A stretch of 64,000 nucleotides of DNA from JAOZPE01 sp964601275 (GTDB taxonomy: Bacteria; Krumholzibacteriota; Krumholzibacteriia; JAJRXK01). Every line of letters starts with the position of its first letter. The first letter of the stretch is position 1. Positions 26,059 through 34,033 of the stretch are shown here, one piece after another. The position numbers and the translations under genes are program-made. The notes beneath the pieces were generated by a model. That model was not told the DNA's origin. It saw only the letters and a program-made list of their open reading frames with translations, and did not search any database. The stretch is from the NCBI GenBank assembly GCA_964601275.1, contig CAZRMV010000003.1, positions 1 to 64,000 of the forward strand. Reading direction: 5' to 3'.

Positions 26059-26352
26059 CTACCTGGTGGCGCCTTGCGCCGACTCGAGGAGCTGCTCGGC
26101 CTCCAGATGGGTCAGGAAGGTCTCCAGGTCCCGTTGGGCGGTGGATTCGTCCACGTCGAAGGTGGTGACGATCTTGGCGAGGATCTCTCCCACCGAGTGG
26201 CGGCCATCGCAGAGGTCCCAGATGAAGAGCGCGACGGGGTTCAGGCTGAAGTAGAATCCCGAATCGAGATTCACCAGGATCCCGTCCTCGTCGACGATCT
26301 GCCAGCGGACCTGATCTGCGCGCTTGGGATGGCTTTCAGGATCGAATGCCAC
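26059..26352 (-). CDS. PqqD-like RiPP recognition element (lasso B1 type)
   Basis: A 97-residue stand-alone PqqD-family protein. It has the winged-helix RRE layout: a beta hairpin (VRWQIVDEDGILVNLDSGFY), FSLNPVALFIWDLCDG, then a helical tail GEILAKIVTTFDVDESTAQ. In RiPP pathways this domain binds the precursor leader and brings it to the protease. GTG 26352 lies 5 bases after GGGAGG and is the clear start. First gene of the minus-strand cassette, with a promoter-like site at 26400-26429. Confidence 0.88.
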   Translation of the reverse strand: MAFDPESHPKRADQVRWQIVDEDGILVNLDSGFYFSLNPVALFIWDLCDGRHSVGEILAKIVTTFDVDESTAQRDLETFLTHLEAEQLLESAQGATR

Positions 26353-26399
26353 GTACGCCTCCCGGAAGGGTGGATGGCCTGGGAACCGGTTGTCGGTGC

Positions 26400-26429
26400 A
26401 GCCTAGGGGCAGGTGGCGGGGCTTGTCAA
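26400..26429 (-). promoter_or_regulatory. Promoter of the PqqD/B2/HprK/ABC cassette
   Basis: On the minus strand a perfect TTGACA (26424-26429) is 18 bp from TAGGCT (26400-26405). The predicted start of transcription is near 26393, giving a 5' leader of about 40 bases with GGGAGG before the GTG at 26352. Confidence 0.55.
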
Positions 26430-26529
26430 TCGCCCAGGCCGGGGTCCGGTGGATTCGGCGGGTGGGAAACCGGGGAAGTTGTGTTAGTTTTTTCGCTCCA
26501 ACGGTTTCCATCGGCGAAGGAGAAGAGTC

Positions 26530-27930
26530 TTGGCGCACGACGAGTACGATCTGTTGATCATCGGCGCGGGTCCGGGGGGCTACGTCGCGGCCATCCGGGC
26601 CGCCCAGTTGGGGATGAAGACCGCGATCCTCGAGAAAGACGCTCGCCTGGGCGGCACCTGCCTGTTGCGGGGCTGTATTCCCACCAAGGCCATCCTCCAC
26701 GCCGCCGACCTGCTCACCGAGTTCCAGGGGGCCCAGAAGGCGGGGATCAAGACCAAGGGAGTCGAGCTCGATTACCCCGGCGTGCTCAAGGCCAAGGAGA
26801 GCGCGATCAGCCGCAATTCCAAGGGCGTCGAATTCCTCATGAAGAAGAACGGGGTCGAGGTGATCCACGGCCGCGCGCGATTGGCCGATCGCGGAACGGT
26901 CGAGATCGAGGGCGACAGCCGCCCGCGCACCCTGAAGGCGAACCGGGGGATCATCCTGGCCATGGGAAGCCGTCCCAAGGAGATCAAGGCCTTCCCCGTC
27001 GACGGCGAGCACATCGTCACCAGCGACCACCTGTTGCAGCGCAAGGAGCTTCCGCCCCGCCTGGCCGTCCTCGGGGCGGGCGCGGTCGGGGTGGAATTCG
27101 CCTCGGCCTTCTCCCGCTTCGGGTCGAAGGTCACCCTCCTGGAGATGTTGCCCCGCATCCTTCCCATCGAGGACGAGGAGATCAGCAAGGAACTCACCCG
27201 CAGCTTCACCAAGCAGGGGATCGAGGTGCGGGTGGGAGCGACCTTGCAATCGGCGACGGTGGACGGCGCCGAAGTCGAACTGCAGGTCTCTTCGAAGAAG
27301 GGCGACGAGCAGATCCGGGCCGACGTGCTCCTGGTCGCCGCCGGGCGTTCGCCCAATCTCGAGGACTGCGGACTGGAAGAGGCGGGAGTCCGGATCGAGA
27401 ACGGATTCGTGGCCGTCGACGAGTTCATGCGCACCAACCTCGAGGGGGTCTACGCCATCGGCGACCTGGTCGACACCCCGCAGTTGGCCCACACCGCCAG
27501 CGCGGAGGGGATCGTCGCGGCCGAGCACATCGCCCAGGCGCCGACCCGGCCCCTCGACTACGACAAGACCCCCTCGTGCACCTATTGCCATCCCGAGGTG
27601 GCCAGCGTGGGTCTGAGCGAGTCCCAGGCGGTCGAGCGTGGATACGAAGTGGCGGTGGGTCGTTTCCCCTGGGCAGCCAGCGGCAAGGCGCGCATCCTGG
27701 GCCAGAGTACCGGGTTCGTGAAGATCGTGCGGGAAGTCCGCTACGACGAGATCCTCGGGGTGCACATCCTCGGACCCCACGCCACCGACCTGATCGGCGA
27801 GGCCTGCGCGCTGCTGGGTCTGGAGGCCACCAACGAGGAGCTGGGGCGGATCGTCCATCCGCACCCCACCCTGACCGAGGCGATGGCGGAGGCGAGCCAT
27901 GACGCGGCCGGACATCCCCTGGGGATGTAG
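26530..27930 (+). CDS. lpdA: Dihydrolipoyl dehydrogenase (E3)
   Basis: FAD enzyme that reoxidises the lipoyl arm of 2-oxoacid dehydrogenases with NAD+. The 466 residues carry IIGAGPGGYVAAIRAAQLG, the redox pair Cys44/Cys49 in GGTCLLRGCIPTK, the NAD site VLGAGAVGVEFASAFSRFG, YAIGDLV, and the dimer-interface HPHPTLTEAM with the catalytic His-Glu. The start is TTG 26530, with GGAG upstream; no ATG fits. First gene of the pyruvate dehydrogenase set, 17 bp before E1 alpha. Confidence 0.96.
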   Translation: MAHDEYDLLIIGAGPGGYVAAIRAAQLGMKTAILEKDARLGGTCLLRGCIPTKAILHAADLLTEFQGAQKAGIKTKGVELDYPGVLKAKESAISRNSKGVEFLMKKNGVEVIHGRARLADRGTVEIEGDSRPRTLKANRGIILAMGSRPKEIKAFPVDGEHIVTSDHLLQRKELPPRLAVLGAGAVGVEFASAFSRFGSKVTLLEMLPRILPIEDEEISKELTRSFTKQGIEVRVGATLQSATVDGAEVELQVSSKKGDEQIRADVLLVAAGRSPNLEDCGLEEAGVRIENGFVAVDEFMRTNLEGVYAIGDLVDTPQLAHTASAEGIVAAEHIAQAPTRPLDYDKTPSCTYCHPEVASVGLSESQAVERGYEVAVGRFPWAASGKARILGQSTGFVKIVREVRYDEILGVHILGPHATDLIGEACALLGLEATNEELGRIVHPHPTLTEAMAEASHDAAGHPLGM

Positions 27931-27947
27931 AGAGCGAGGACGCGCGG

Positions 27948-28991
27948 ATGATTCCTGAGGCCGACCGCCGGGTTCCTCCCCTGCTGCGCCACACCACCGC
28001 GCGACTCGGCAAGAAGCAGCTCCTGGAACTGTACCGGTTGATGCTGCTCACCCGGCGGATCGAGGAGCGTCTGTCCGTGTGGTACCGCCAGGGGAGGGTG
28101 GTCGGCGAGGTCTTCTCCTCCCTGGGTCAGGAAGCGGTTGCGGTGGGCAGCGCCTTCGCGCTGGAGAAGGGGGACCGGATCGGGCCGCTCCTACGCGAAC
28201 TGGGGGCTCTGCTGGTGAAGGGGATCGAGCCGAGAGAGGTCTTCGCCCAGTACCTCGCCCGGGCGGACAGTCCGACCTTCGGTCGCGAAGGAGGACTCCA
28301 CTTCGGCGATCTCTCCCGCGACTGCGTCGCTCCCATCTCCTCTCTGGGAGCCAACATCCCGGTGCTCGCCGGCATGGCCCTGGCGGCGAGGATGCGGGGG
28401 GACGACCGGGTGGCCCTCACCTGGATCGGCGACGGCGGCACCTCCACCGGCAATTTCCACGAGGGATTGAACCTGGCCGCGGTCTGGAAGCTTCCCCTGG
28501 TCGTCATGGTGGTGAACAACGGCTTCGCCTTCAGCACCCCGACCGAGGCGCAGACCGGAAACCCCCGCCTGGCCGATCGCGCCCGAAGCTACGGCATCCG
28601 GGGCGAACGGGTCGATGGCAACGACGTCATCGCGGTGTTCCACGCGACCTCCCGGGCGGTGCGACGCTGCCGCCGGGGCGAGGGACCGGTCCTGCTGGAG
28701 GCCGTCACCTTCCGGCGCAAGGGGCACGCCGAGCACGACGCGGCCGAATACGTCCCCCCCCAGGTGCGCGAATACTGGGAAGCGCGCGACCCCCTCGACC
28801 GCCTCGAGCACTACTTGCTCGCCGGGAAACTGCATGCGGCCGACCGCCTGGAGGAGCTTCGCTCCTCGGTGGACCAACGGGTGGAGGAAGCCGCGGCGGA
28901 AGCGCTCGCCGCTCCCTGGCCCGACCCGGCCCTGGCCTTCGGCGGAGTCTGGGCGGACGACCCAGACCCCCGGCGCGGGAGGGCGGTCTGA
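27948..28991 (+). CDS. pdhA: 2-oxoacid (pyruvate) dehydrogenase E1 component, alpha subunit
   Basis: Thiamine-diphosphate subunit that decarboxylates the 2-oxoacid together with the beta subunit. Key sites: YRLMLLTRRIEERLSVWYRQG, GREGGLHFGD, the TPP motif GDGGTSTGNFHEGLNLA then VVNNGFAFSTP, and the phosphorylation-loop-like YGIRGERVDGND. The 347 residues fit the alpha2beta2 type. The stop TGA shares its last base with the ATG of the beta gene. Branched-chain oxoacid E1 is possible; the order with lpdA, E2 and lipB favours pyruvate. Confidence 0.88.
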   Translation: MIPEADRRVPPLLRHTTARLGKKQLLELYRLMLLTRRIEERLSVWYRQGRVVGEVFSSLGQEAVAVGSAFALEKGDRIGPLLRELGALLVKGIEPREVFAQYLARADSPTFGREGGLHFGDLSRDCVAPISSLGANIPVLAGMALAARMRGDDRVALTWIGDGGTSTGNFHEGLNLAAVWKLPLVVMVVNNGFAFSTPTEAQTGNPRLADRARSYGIRGERVDGNDVIAVFHATSRAVRRCRRGEGPVLLEAVTFRRKGHAEHDAAEYVPPQVREYWEARDPLDRLEHYLLAGKLHAADRLEELRSSVDQRVEEAAAEALAAPWPDPALAFGGVWADDPDPRRGRAV

Positions 28992-29971
28992 TGGCCACGG
29001 TCAGCTACCTCGATGCGGTCCACGACGCGTTGCAAGAGGAGATGGAGCGCGATCGGCGGGTGATCCTGCTGGGAGAGGACATCGGGCGTCACGGAGGAGC
29101 GTTCGGGGTGACCCGGGGGCTCTGGGCGCGCTTCGGCGAGACACGGGTGCTGGACACCCCCATCAGCGAGTCCGCCATCGTGGGGTGCGCGATCGGGGCG
29201 GCGCTGGAAGGCTGGCGGCCGGTGGTGGAGATGCAGTTCATGGATTTCCTCTCCCTGGCCTTCGACATGGTGGTGAACTGGGCCGCCAAGGCACGCTACC
29301 GGCAGGGCTATTCCCTTCCCCTGGTCCTCCGCGGGCCGTCAGGGGCGGGCGGCCACGCCGGCCCCTTCCACAGCCAGAGCGTCGAGGGCTTCTTCGCGCA
29401 TGCCCCGGGGCTCAAGGTGATCCAGCCGGCGACCGCGCGGGATGCCAAGGGCCTGCTCAAGGCGGCGATCCGCGACGACGACCCCGTCCTCTTCCTCGAA
29501 CCCAAGGGACTGTACCGGAGTCGGCGCGAGGAACTGCCGGCCGACGAGGAGATCCTCGTTCCCCTGGGCCGGGCGGCCTGGCGCCGCCAAGGCGAAGACC
29601 TGGCCGTGATCACCTACGGTGCGATGGTGCACACCGCGATGGAGGCGGCCCGGATCCTCGACGAGGAGGACGGGCTTGCGGTTGCGGTCCTGGATCTGCG
29701 GACCCTGGTCCCGCTGGACGAGACCGCGGTGCTGGAAGCGGCGACCCGCTGCGGGCGGGTGATGGTGCTGCACGAGGACACCCTCACCGGGGGCTTCGGA
29801 GCCGAACTCTGCGCCCGGATCGCCGAGAAGGCCTTCGACTGGCTCGACGCGCCGCTGGTCCGCGTGGCCGCCCCGGACAGTGCGATTCCCATCAGTCCCC
29901 CCCTGGAAGCGGCGTTTCTGCCCCAGGTGGAGCAGGTGGTGGCGAAGGCCAGGGAGTTGGCGCGATACTAG
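28991..29971 (+). CDS. pdhB: 2-oxoacid (pyruvate) dehydrogenase E1 component, beta subunit
   Basis: Partner of E1 alpha. The 326 residues begin VSYLDAVHDALQEEMERDRR, and include LLGEDIGRHGGAFGVTRGL with the Glu that activates TPP, DTPISESAIVGCAIGAALEG, EMQFMDFLSLAFDMVVNWAA, and the C-terminal transketolase domain VLDLRTLVPLDETAV. ATG 28991 overlaps the alpha stop by one base, which fits equal production of both subunits. Confidence 0.9.
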   Translation: MATVSYLDAVHDALQEEMERDRRVILLGEDIGRHGGAFGVTRGLWARFGETRVLDTPISESAIVGCAIGAALEGWRPVVEMQFMDFLSLAFDMVVNWAAKARYRQGYSLPLVLRGPSGAGGHAGPFHSQSVEGFFAHAPGLKVIQPATARDAKGLLKAAIRDDDPVLFLEPKGLYRSRREELPADEEILVPLGRAAWRRQGEDLAVITYGAMVHTAMEAARILDEEDGLAVAVLDLRTLVPLDETAVLEAATRCGRVMVLHEDTLTGGFGAELCARIAEKAFDWLDAPLVRVAAPDSAIPISPPLEAAFLPQVEQVVAKARELARY

Positions 29972-30030
29972 GGGTCGGGTCCCCCGACGAGAACCGCAGC
30001 AAGACCGGCCCGGCGCCGGTGGGAGGAAGC

Positions 30031-31392
30031 ATGGCAAGCGACGTCATCATGCCCCAGATGGGCGAGAGCATCGCCGAAGGCACGATCACCAAGTGGCTGA
30101 AGAAGGTGGGGGATCCCGTCGAGCGGGATGAGCCCCTCTTCGAGATCTCCACCGACAAGGTCGATGCGGAGATCCCCTCTCCCGAAGACGGAACGCTGCT
30201 GGAGATCCTGGTGCCCGAGGGGGAGACGGTGGAGATCAACACCGTGGTGGCGCGCCTGGGGTCCCCGGGTGAAGCGGGATCGTCGTCGACCGAAGCACCG
30301 GCGGAAGCGGCCGCCGCACCCGAGCCTTCCACCTTACCGGAGTCGTCCGCCGCGCCGGGTGGAGCCGTCGGCCGCCAGGAGCGCATCGCCACCAAGAGTT
30401 CCCCGGTGGTGCGCCGGATCGCCGCCGAGCATGGTATCGACCTGCAGAAGGTGCCCGGCACCGGGGTGCACGGGCGGGTGACCAAGAAGGACATCCTGGC
30501 CTACATCGAGTCGGGTGGGGCCCAGGCTCCGGCGGGGACGGCGGCCGCGGCGGCAGGCGGCGCAGTCGATTCGGAGGCCGCGAGCGCACCGGCCGGCGCC
30601 GGTCCGGAAGGTACCTACCATTGCGAGGGCGGAGCCATGCTCGGGGTGAGCGGCTGGCCGGCCAAGGTCGTCCGCTCCTATCTCTCCGGGGTGGCCGAGG
30701 GCGACCGGGTGGAGAAGCTCAGCACCATGCGCCGCAAGATCGCCGAGCACATGGTGATCTCCAAGGCCCTTTCTCCCCACGTCCACACCCTCTACGAGGT
30801 GGACATGGGTCGGGTCGACGCGTTGCGTCGTGCCCACAAGGACTCTTTCCTGGAGGCGGCCAGCGGGGCGAAGCTCACCTACACCGTATTCATGGTGAAG
30901 GCAGTGGTCGACGCCCTGAAGGCCTTCCCCCAGGTCAACGCCTCGATCCACGGGGACGACGTGATCCATCACCGGGACATCAACGTCGGCCTGGCCGTCG
31001 CCCTCGAGGACGGCCTGATCGTGCCGGTGATGCGGCGGGCCCAGGATCTGTCGATGACTGGGATCGCCCGCGCCATCACCGATCTGGCCACCCGCGCGCG
31101 CGAGCGCAAGCTGGAACTGTCGGAGATCCAGGGATCGACCTTCTCCATCACCAACCCGGGTTCCTTCGGCGGGCTCATCGGCTTGCCGGTGATCAGCCAG
31201 CCCAACGTAGCCATCCTGGGCATGGGCAAGGTGGAGAAGAGGGTGTGCGTGATCGACGACGCGATCGCCATCCGCCCGAAGATGTACATCACCCTGGGCT
31301 ACGATCATCGCCTGATCGATGGCGCGGTGGCCGAGCAGTTCCTGGGCCACATCCAGGCGACCCTGGAGAACTTCGACGAGAGCGCGCTCTAG
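30031..31392 (+). CDS. pdhC: Dihydrolipoamide acetyltransferase (E2)
   Basis: Core of the dehydrogenase complex; moves the acyl group from the lipoyl arm to CoA. Domains in order: one lipoyl domain (about 1-78, lipoylated Lys43 in EISTDKVDAEI), an Ala/Pro linker, the E1/E3-binding domain (about 118-155, SSPVVRRIAAEHGIDLQKV), a second linker, and the catalytic domain (about 225-453) ending in YDHRLIDGAVAEQFL with the active His and Asp. The second linker has an extra, non-repetitive YHCEGGAMLGVSGWPAKVVR stretch that I do not know from other E2 proteins. ATG 30031 follows GGGAGGAAGC. Confidence 0.92.
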   Translation: MASDVIMPQMGESIAEGTITKWLKKVGDPVERDEPLFEISTDKVDAEIPSPEDGTLLEILVPEGETVEINTVVARLGSPGEAGSSSTEAPAEAAAAPEPSTLPESSAAPGGAVGRQERIATKSSPVVRRIAAEHGIDLQKVPGTGVHGRVTKKDILAYIESGGAQAPAGTAAAAAGGAVDSEAASAPAGAGPEGTYHCEGGAMLGVSGWPAKVVRSYLSGVAEGDRVEKLSTMRRKIAEHMVISKALSPHVHTLYEVDMGRVDALRRAHKDSFLEAASGAKLTYTVFMVKAVVDALKAFPQVNASIHGDDVIHHRDINVGLAVALEDGLIVPVMRRAQDLSMTGIARAITDLATRARERKLELSEIQGSTFSITNPGSFGGLIGLPVISQPNVAILGMGKVEKRVCVIDDAIAIRPKMYITLGYDHRLIDGAVAEQFLGHIQATLENFDESAL

Positions 31393-31429
31393 GCTTCGGA
31401 GAAGACTTCGCCGGCGAGAGGGGGAGGTC

Positions 31430-32152
31430 ATGGATCCATCCGAGGAGATGCCTCGCTGTGTGACCGCCTGGTTGGGCCAGGTCGACTATCCGCGTGCTCT
31501 CGCGTTGCAGCGGCGGCTGGTCGAGCTGCGCCGGCAGGATGCGGTCGACGATCATCTGCTCCTGGTCGAGCACCCCCCGGTGATCACCAAGGGCAGCTCG
31601 GCCAGGGACGAGCACATCCTGGCCGGACCGCGGGAACGGCGCCGGCTCGGGCTGGAGATCTTCGAGGCCGGCCGGGGGGGCGACGTGACCTACCATGGCC
31701 CCGGGCAGCTCGTCGGCTATCCCGTTCTGCGCCTTCGAGAAGGCGAACGCGACGCCCACCGGTATCTGCGTCGCCTGGAGGAGGTCCTGCTGGGGGTGCT
31801 GGGCGACTGGGGCATCGAGGGCCGCCGGGACGAGCGCTACACCGGGGTCTGGGTGGGCGAGGAGAAGATCGCGGCCATCGGAGTGCGCCTGAGCCGCTGG
31901 ATCACCAGCCACGGCTTCGCCCTCAATGTCGACTGCGATCTGAGCCACTTCGCCACCATCGTCCCCTGCGGGATCTCCTCGCGGGGGGTCACCTCGATGC
32001 AGCGGCGATTGGGCGAGGCACCCGATGGGGAAGAGCTGCGCCGCAGCGTCCGCGTCCACTTCGCCCGGGTCTTCGGCCGCCGCCTGGACGAGCTTCCGCC
32101 GGAGGAGTTGTTGGCCCGTGTCGAAGGCGTGGAACCGGCCTCACGGAGTTGA
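31430..32152 (+). CDS. lipB: Lipoyl(octanoyl) transferase
   Basis: Moves octanoate from acyl carrier protein to the lipoyl domains of E2-type proteins, which LipA then sulfurates. The 240 residues contain EHPPVITKG, GGDVTYHGPGQLVGYPVL, GVWVGEEKIAAIGVR with the catalytic Lys, and HGFALNVDCDLSHFATIVPC with the catalytic Cys. ATG 31430 follows GGGGAGG. Its position after E2 shows a supply role for the complex just upstream; no lipA is seen nearby. A terminator follows at 32179-32210. Confidence 0.94.
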   Translation: MDPSEEMPRCVTAWLGQVDYPRALALQRRLVELRRQDAVDDHLLLVEHPPVITKGSSARDEHILAGPRERRRLGLEIFEAGRGGDVTYHGPGQLVGYPVLRLREGERDAHRYLRRLEEVLLGVLGDWGIEGRRDERYTGVWVGEEKIAAIGVRLSRWITSHGFALNVDCDLSHFATIVPCGISSRGVTSMQRRLGEAPDGEELRRSVRVHFARVFGRRLDELPPEELLARVEGVEPASRS

Positions 32153-32178
32153 CGACCCCGCCGGAGGGGGACATGAGA

Positions 32179-32210
32179 GAAGACCGGGCCGTGGCCCGGT
32201 CTTCTTCTTC
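32179..32210 (+). terminator. Terminator after lipB (may work in both directions)
   Basis: GAAGACCGGG (32179-32188) pairs with CCCGGTCTTC (32195-32204), loop CCGTGG, followed by a T-rich TTCTTC run. It lies 26 bp after lipB and also just past the stop of the minus-strand small gene at 32243, so it may end both. Confidence 0.75.
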
Positions 32211-32242
32211 AATCGGAAAACCCCGAGGTGACGGCCTCGTGA

Positions 32243-32416
32243 TCAGTGGCTGCCGCGCATCCTTCCGCCTCGTCCTCCTCTGCCACCGCTCTGTTCGGGA
32301 TCTCCGTAGCCGAAGACATCGGTGTACAGGGTGATCTTTTTGAGGTCGCTCTGGCGTTGCAGAACCGGTGGATCGTAGGGACGCCGTTCGGCGGAAACCC
32401 TCTCGTGCGTTTTCAT
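32243..32416 (-). CDS. Putative lasso-type RiPP precursor peptide (57 residues)
   Basis: Too short for usual gene callers. The peptide has leader residues Tyr14, Pro17, Leu19, Ser23 and Thr29, i.e. Y-x2-P-x-L-x3-S-x5-T, which matches the established lasso leader rule Y-x2-P-x-L-x3-G-x5-T-x apart from Ser for Gly. The core would start at Tyr31 after Leu30: YTDVFGYGDPEQSGG, then three GGR repeats and a MRGSH end. Asp39 is core residue 9, the position used for a nine-residue macrolactam ring. ATG 32416 has GGAG eight bases upstream and a strong promoter at 32491-32519. The PqqD/B2/HprK cassette is 6 kb away. Tyr as core residue 1 and the lack of a cyclase are the weak points. Confidence 0.62.
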   Translation of the reverse strand: MKTHERVSAERRPYDPPVLQRQSDLKKITLYTDVFGYGDPEQSGGRGGRGGRMRGSH

Positions 32417-32722
32417 GACGCGATCTCCAGCATTGGGACCATCGTTCCACGAGCCGACCGGCGCAGGTCGTGCTCGCTGCTTGAAGTTCCATTATAGACC
32501 AATCGGCGGGTTTTGCCACCCCCCGAATCCGGTTTTTTTCGGGAGGATCCGCCGGAGTTTTTTCTCCCCTCGGGGGTGATTCCGGGGCGAAATCGAGCGC
32601 AAGCGGGCTCTTCCGGCCCCCGGTGGACCCCCGCCTTGCGAGGCACCGGGGCCGGGACCTACACTGGGCGCGCCCAGTTCCGCGCGCCCGGCTTCCCGGT
32701 GCCGCAAGAAGAGGAGACCAGC
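32417..32722. other. Divergent control region between the precursor and the oxoamine synthase
   Basis: About 300 bp, less GC-rich than its surroundings, with T-tracts near 32531-32538 and 32559-32566. It contains the minus-strand promoter at 32491-32519 and, at its right end, the AAGAGGAG ribosome-binding site of the oxoamine synthase. I see no gene in it. Confidence 0.6.
32491..32519 (-). promoter_or_regulatory. Strong promoter of the precursor gene
   Basis: On the minus strand a perfect TATAAT (32491-32496) lies 17 bp from GTGGCA (32514-32519; four of six bases of TTGACA). Transcription would start near 32484, giving a leader of about 68 bases. Perfect -10 boxes are rare in this GC-rich window. 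Confidence 0.65.
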
Positions 32723-33955
32723 ATGCCCCTGGACAAGATCGATGCCGCGTTGAGGGAGGAACTCGAGGCCCTTTCGGCCCAGGGACGGGCCAAGGCGCCC
32801 GAGCGGATCATCCGCGAGATCGTACCGGGCGAAGGCGACCGCGGTCCGCGCTACCGCCTGGAGGGATCCGAGCAGCTCTTCCTGCGGATGAACTCGAATT
32901 CGTACCTCTCGCTCTCCGATCATCCCCGCCTGATCGAGGCGGCCGACCGGGCCACCCACGAGTTCGGGGTGGGGCCGGGCGCCGTCCGCTTCATCGACGG
33001 CACCTTCACCCCCCACGTGGCCCTGGAACGCCGCATCGCCCGCTTCGTGGGCAAACCGGCGGCGAAGATCTTCAACTCGGCCTACACCGCGAACCTGGGC
33101 CTCGCCCTCACCCTCACCCACCGGCGGACCTACTGGATCGGCGACGCGCTCAACCACAACTGCATCATCCGGGGCATGCGCATCGCGAACGTGCCGCGCG
33201 ATCAGAAGGCCATCTACGCCCACAACGACATGGACGAGCTGCGCAAGGCATTGGAGAAGGTGCCCCAGGGGATGGACCGGGTGGTGGTGATCTTCGACGG
33301 CGTCTTCAGCATGCGCGGCGACTACGCTCCCCTGAAGGAGATCGAGGAACTGGCCGCCGAACATCACGGGCGCTTTCCCGAAGGGGTGGTCACCGTGGTC
33401 GACGATTCGCACGGGATCGGGGCCTACGGCGAGCACGGCCGCGGGACGGAGGACTTCACCGGGGCGCACGCCGACTTGATCGTGGGCACCTTCGGCAAGG
33501 CCTTCGGGGTGAACGGCGGCTTCATCGCCGGCAGCGAGCAGCTCGTCGAGGCGGTCCGGCAGAAGGCCGACACCTACATCTACACCAACCCGCTGGGGGC
33601 GGCCGACTGCGCCGCCGCGGTGGCCGCGGTCGACCTGGCCGACTCCGAAGAGGGCGCGCGGCGTTTGAAGCACCTGCACGAGCGCATCGCCCAGTTCCGC
33701 CGGGGAGTGGCCCGGCTGGGCATCGAGTCGATTCCCGGCCCGCACCCGGTGGTCCCCCTGCTCATCCGCGACACCGACCGGGTGCGCGCGTGGGTTCAGA
33801 AACTGTACGAGAAGGGCATCCTGGTGGTGGGCCTGACCTATCCGGTGGTGCCGCGGGGCGAGGAGACCATCCGGGTGCAGATCAACGCGGCCCATACCGA
33901 GGCCGACATCGAAGAGCTGCTGGAGAAGCTGAAGCAGGTGCAGGCGGAGGTCTGA
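32723..33955 (+). CDS. Alpha-oxoamine synthase (glycine C-acetyltransferase / KBL-like)
   Basis: PLP enzyme of aminotransferase fold type I that joins an amino acid to an acyl-CoA. The 410 residues have NSNSYLSLSDHPRLIEAA, FIDGTFTPHVALERRIARF, VVDDSHGIGAYGEHGRG with the PLP-contacting Asp and His, and the Schiff-base Lys in GTFGKAFGVNGG. Candidates are 2-amino-3-ketobutyrate CoA ligase (threonine breakdown), 8-amino-7-oxononanoate synthase and serine palmitoyltransferase; neither tdh nor bio genes are near, so the substrate is open. ATG 32723 follows AAGAGGAG. Confidence 0.85.
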   Translation: MPLDKIDAALREELEALSAQGRAKAPERIIREIVPGEGDRGPRYRLEGSEQLFLRMNSNSYLSLSDHPRLIEAADRATHEFGVGPGAVRFIDGTFTPHVALERRIARFVGKPAAKIFNSAYTANLGLALTLTHRRTYWIGDALNHNCIIRGMRIANVPRDQKAIYAHNDMDELRKALEKVPQGMDRVVVIFDGVFSMRGDYAPLKEIEELAAEHHGRFPEGVVTVVDDSHGIGAYGEHGRGTEDFTGAHADLIVGTFGKAFGVNGGFIAGSEQLVEAVRQKADTYIYTNPLGAADCAAAVAAVDLADSEEGARRLKHLHERIAQFRRGVARLGIESIPGPHPVVPLLIRDTDRVRAWVQKLYEKGILVVGLTYPVVPRGEETIRVQINAAHTEADIEELLEKLKQVQAEV

Positions 33956-33987
33956 GGCTGGCGGAACTCGCAGAATGCGTCATCTTC

Positions 33988-34008
33988 GGCGGGAGTCCTT
34001 CTCCCGCC
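33988..34008 (+). terminator. Hairpin between oxoamine synthase and aldolase
   Basis: A perfect 8-bp stem GGCGGGAG/CTCCCGCC with loop TCCTT, 32 bp after the stop. Only a short pyrimidine run follows, so it may be a weak terminator or an mRNA-stabilising hairpin. Confidence 0.5.
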
Positions 34009-34033
34009 CCCTTCAACCCGTGAGGTGTCGATC

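Noticed and set aside
26353..26529. Search for a precursor peptide next to the PqqD-like gene
   Set aside because: The minus frame is open upstream of the GTG, but it has no Y-x2-P leader and no ribosome-binding site; it looks like untranslated leader and promoter.
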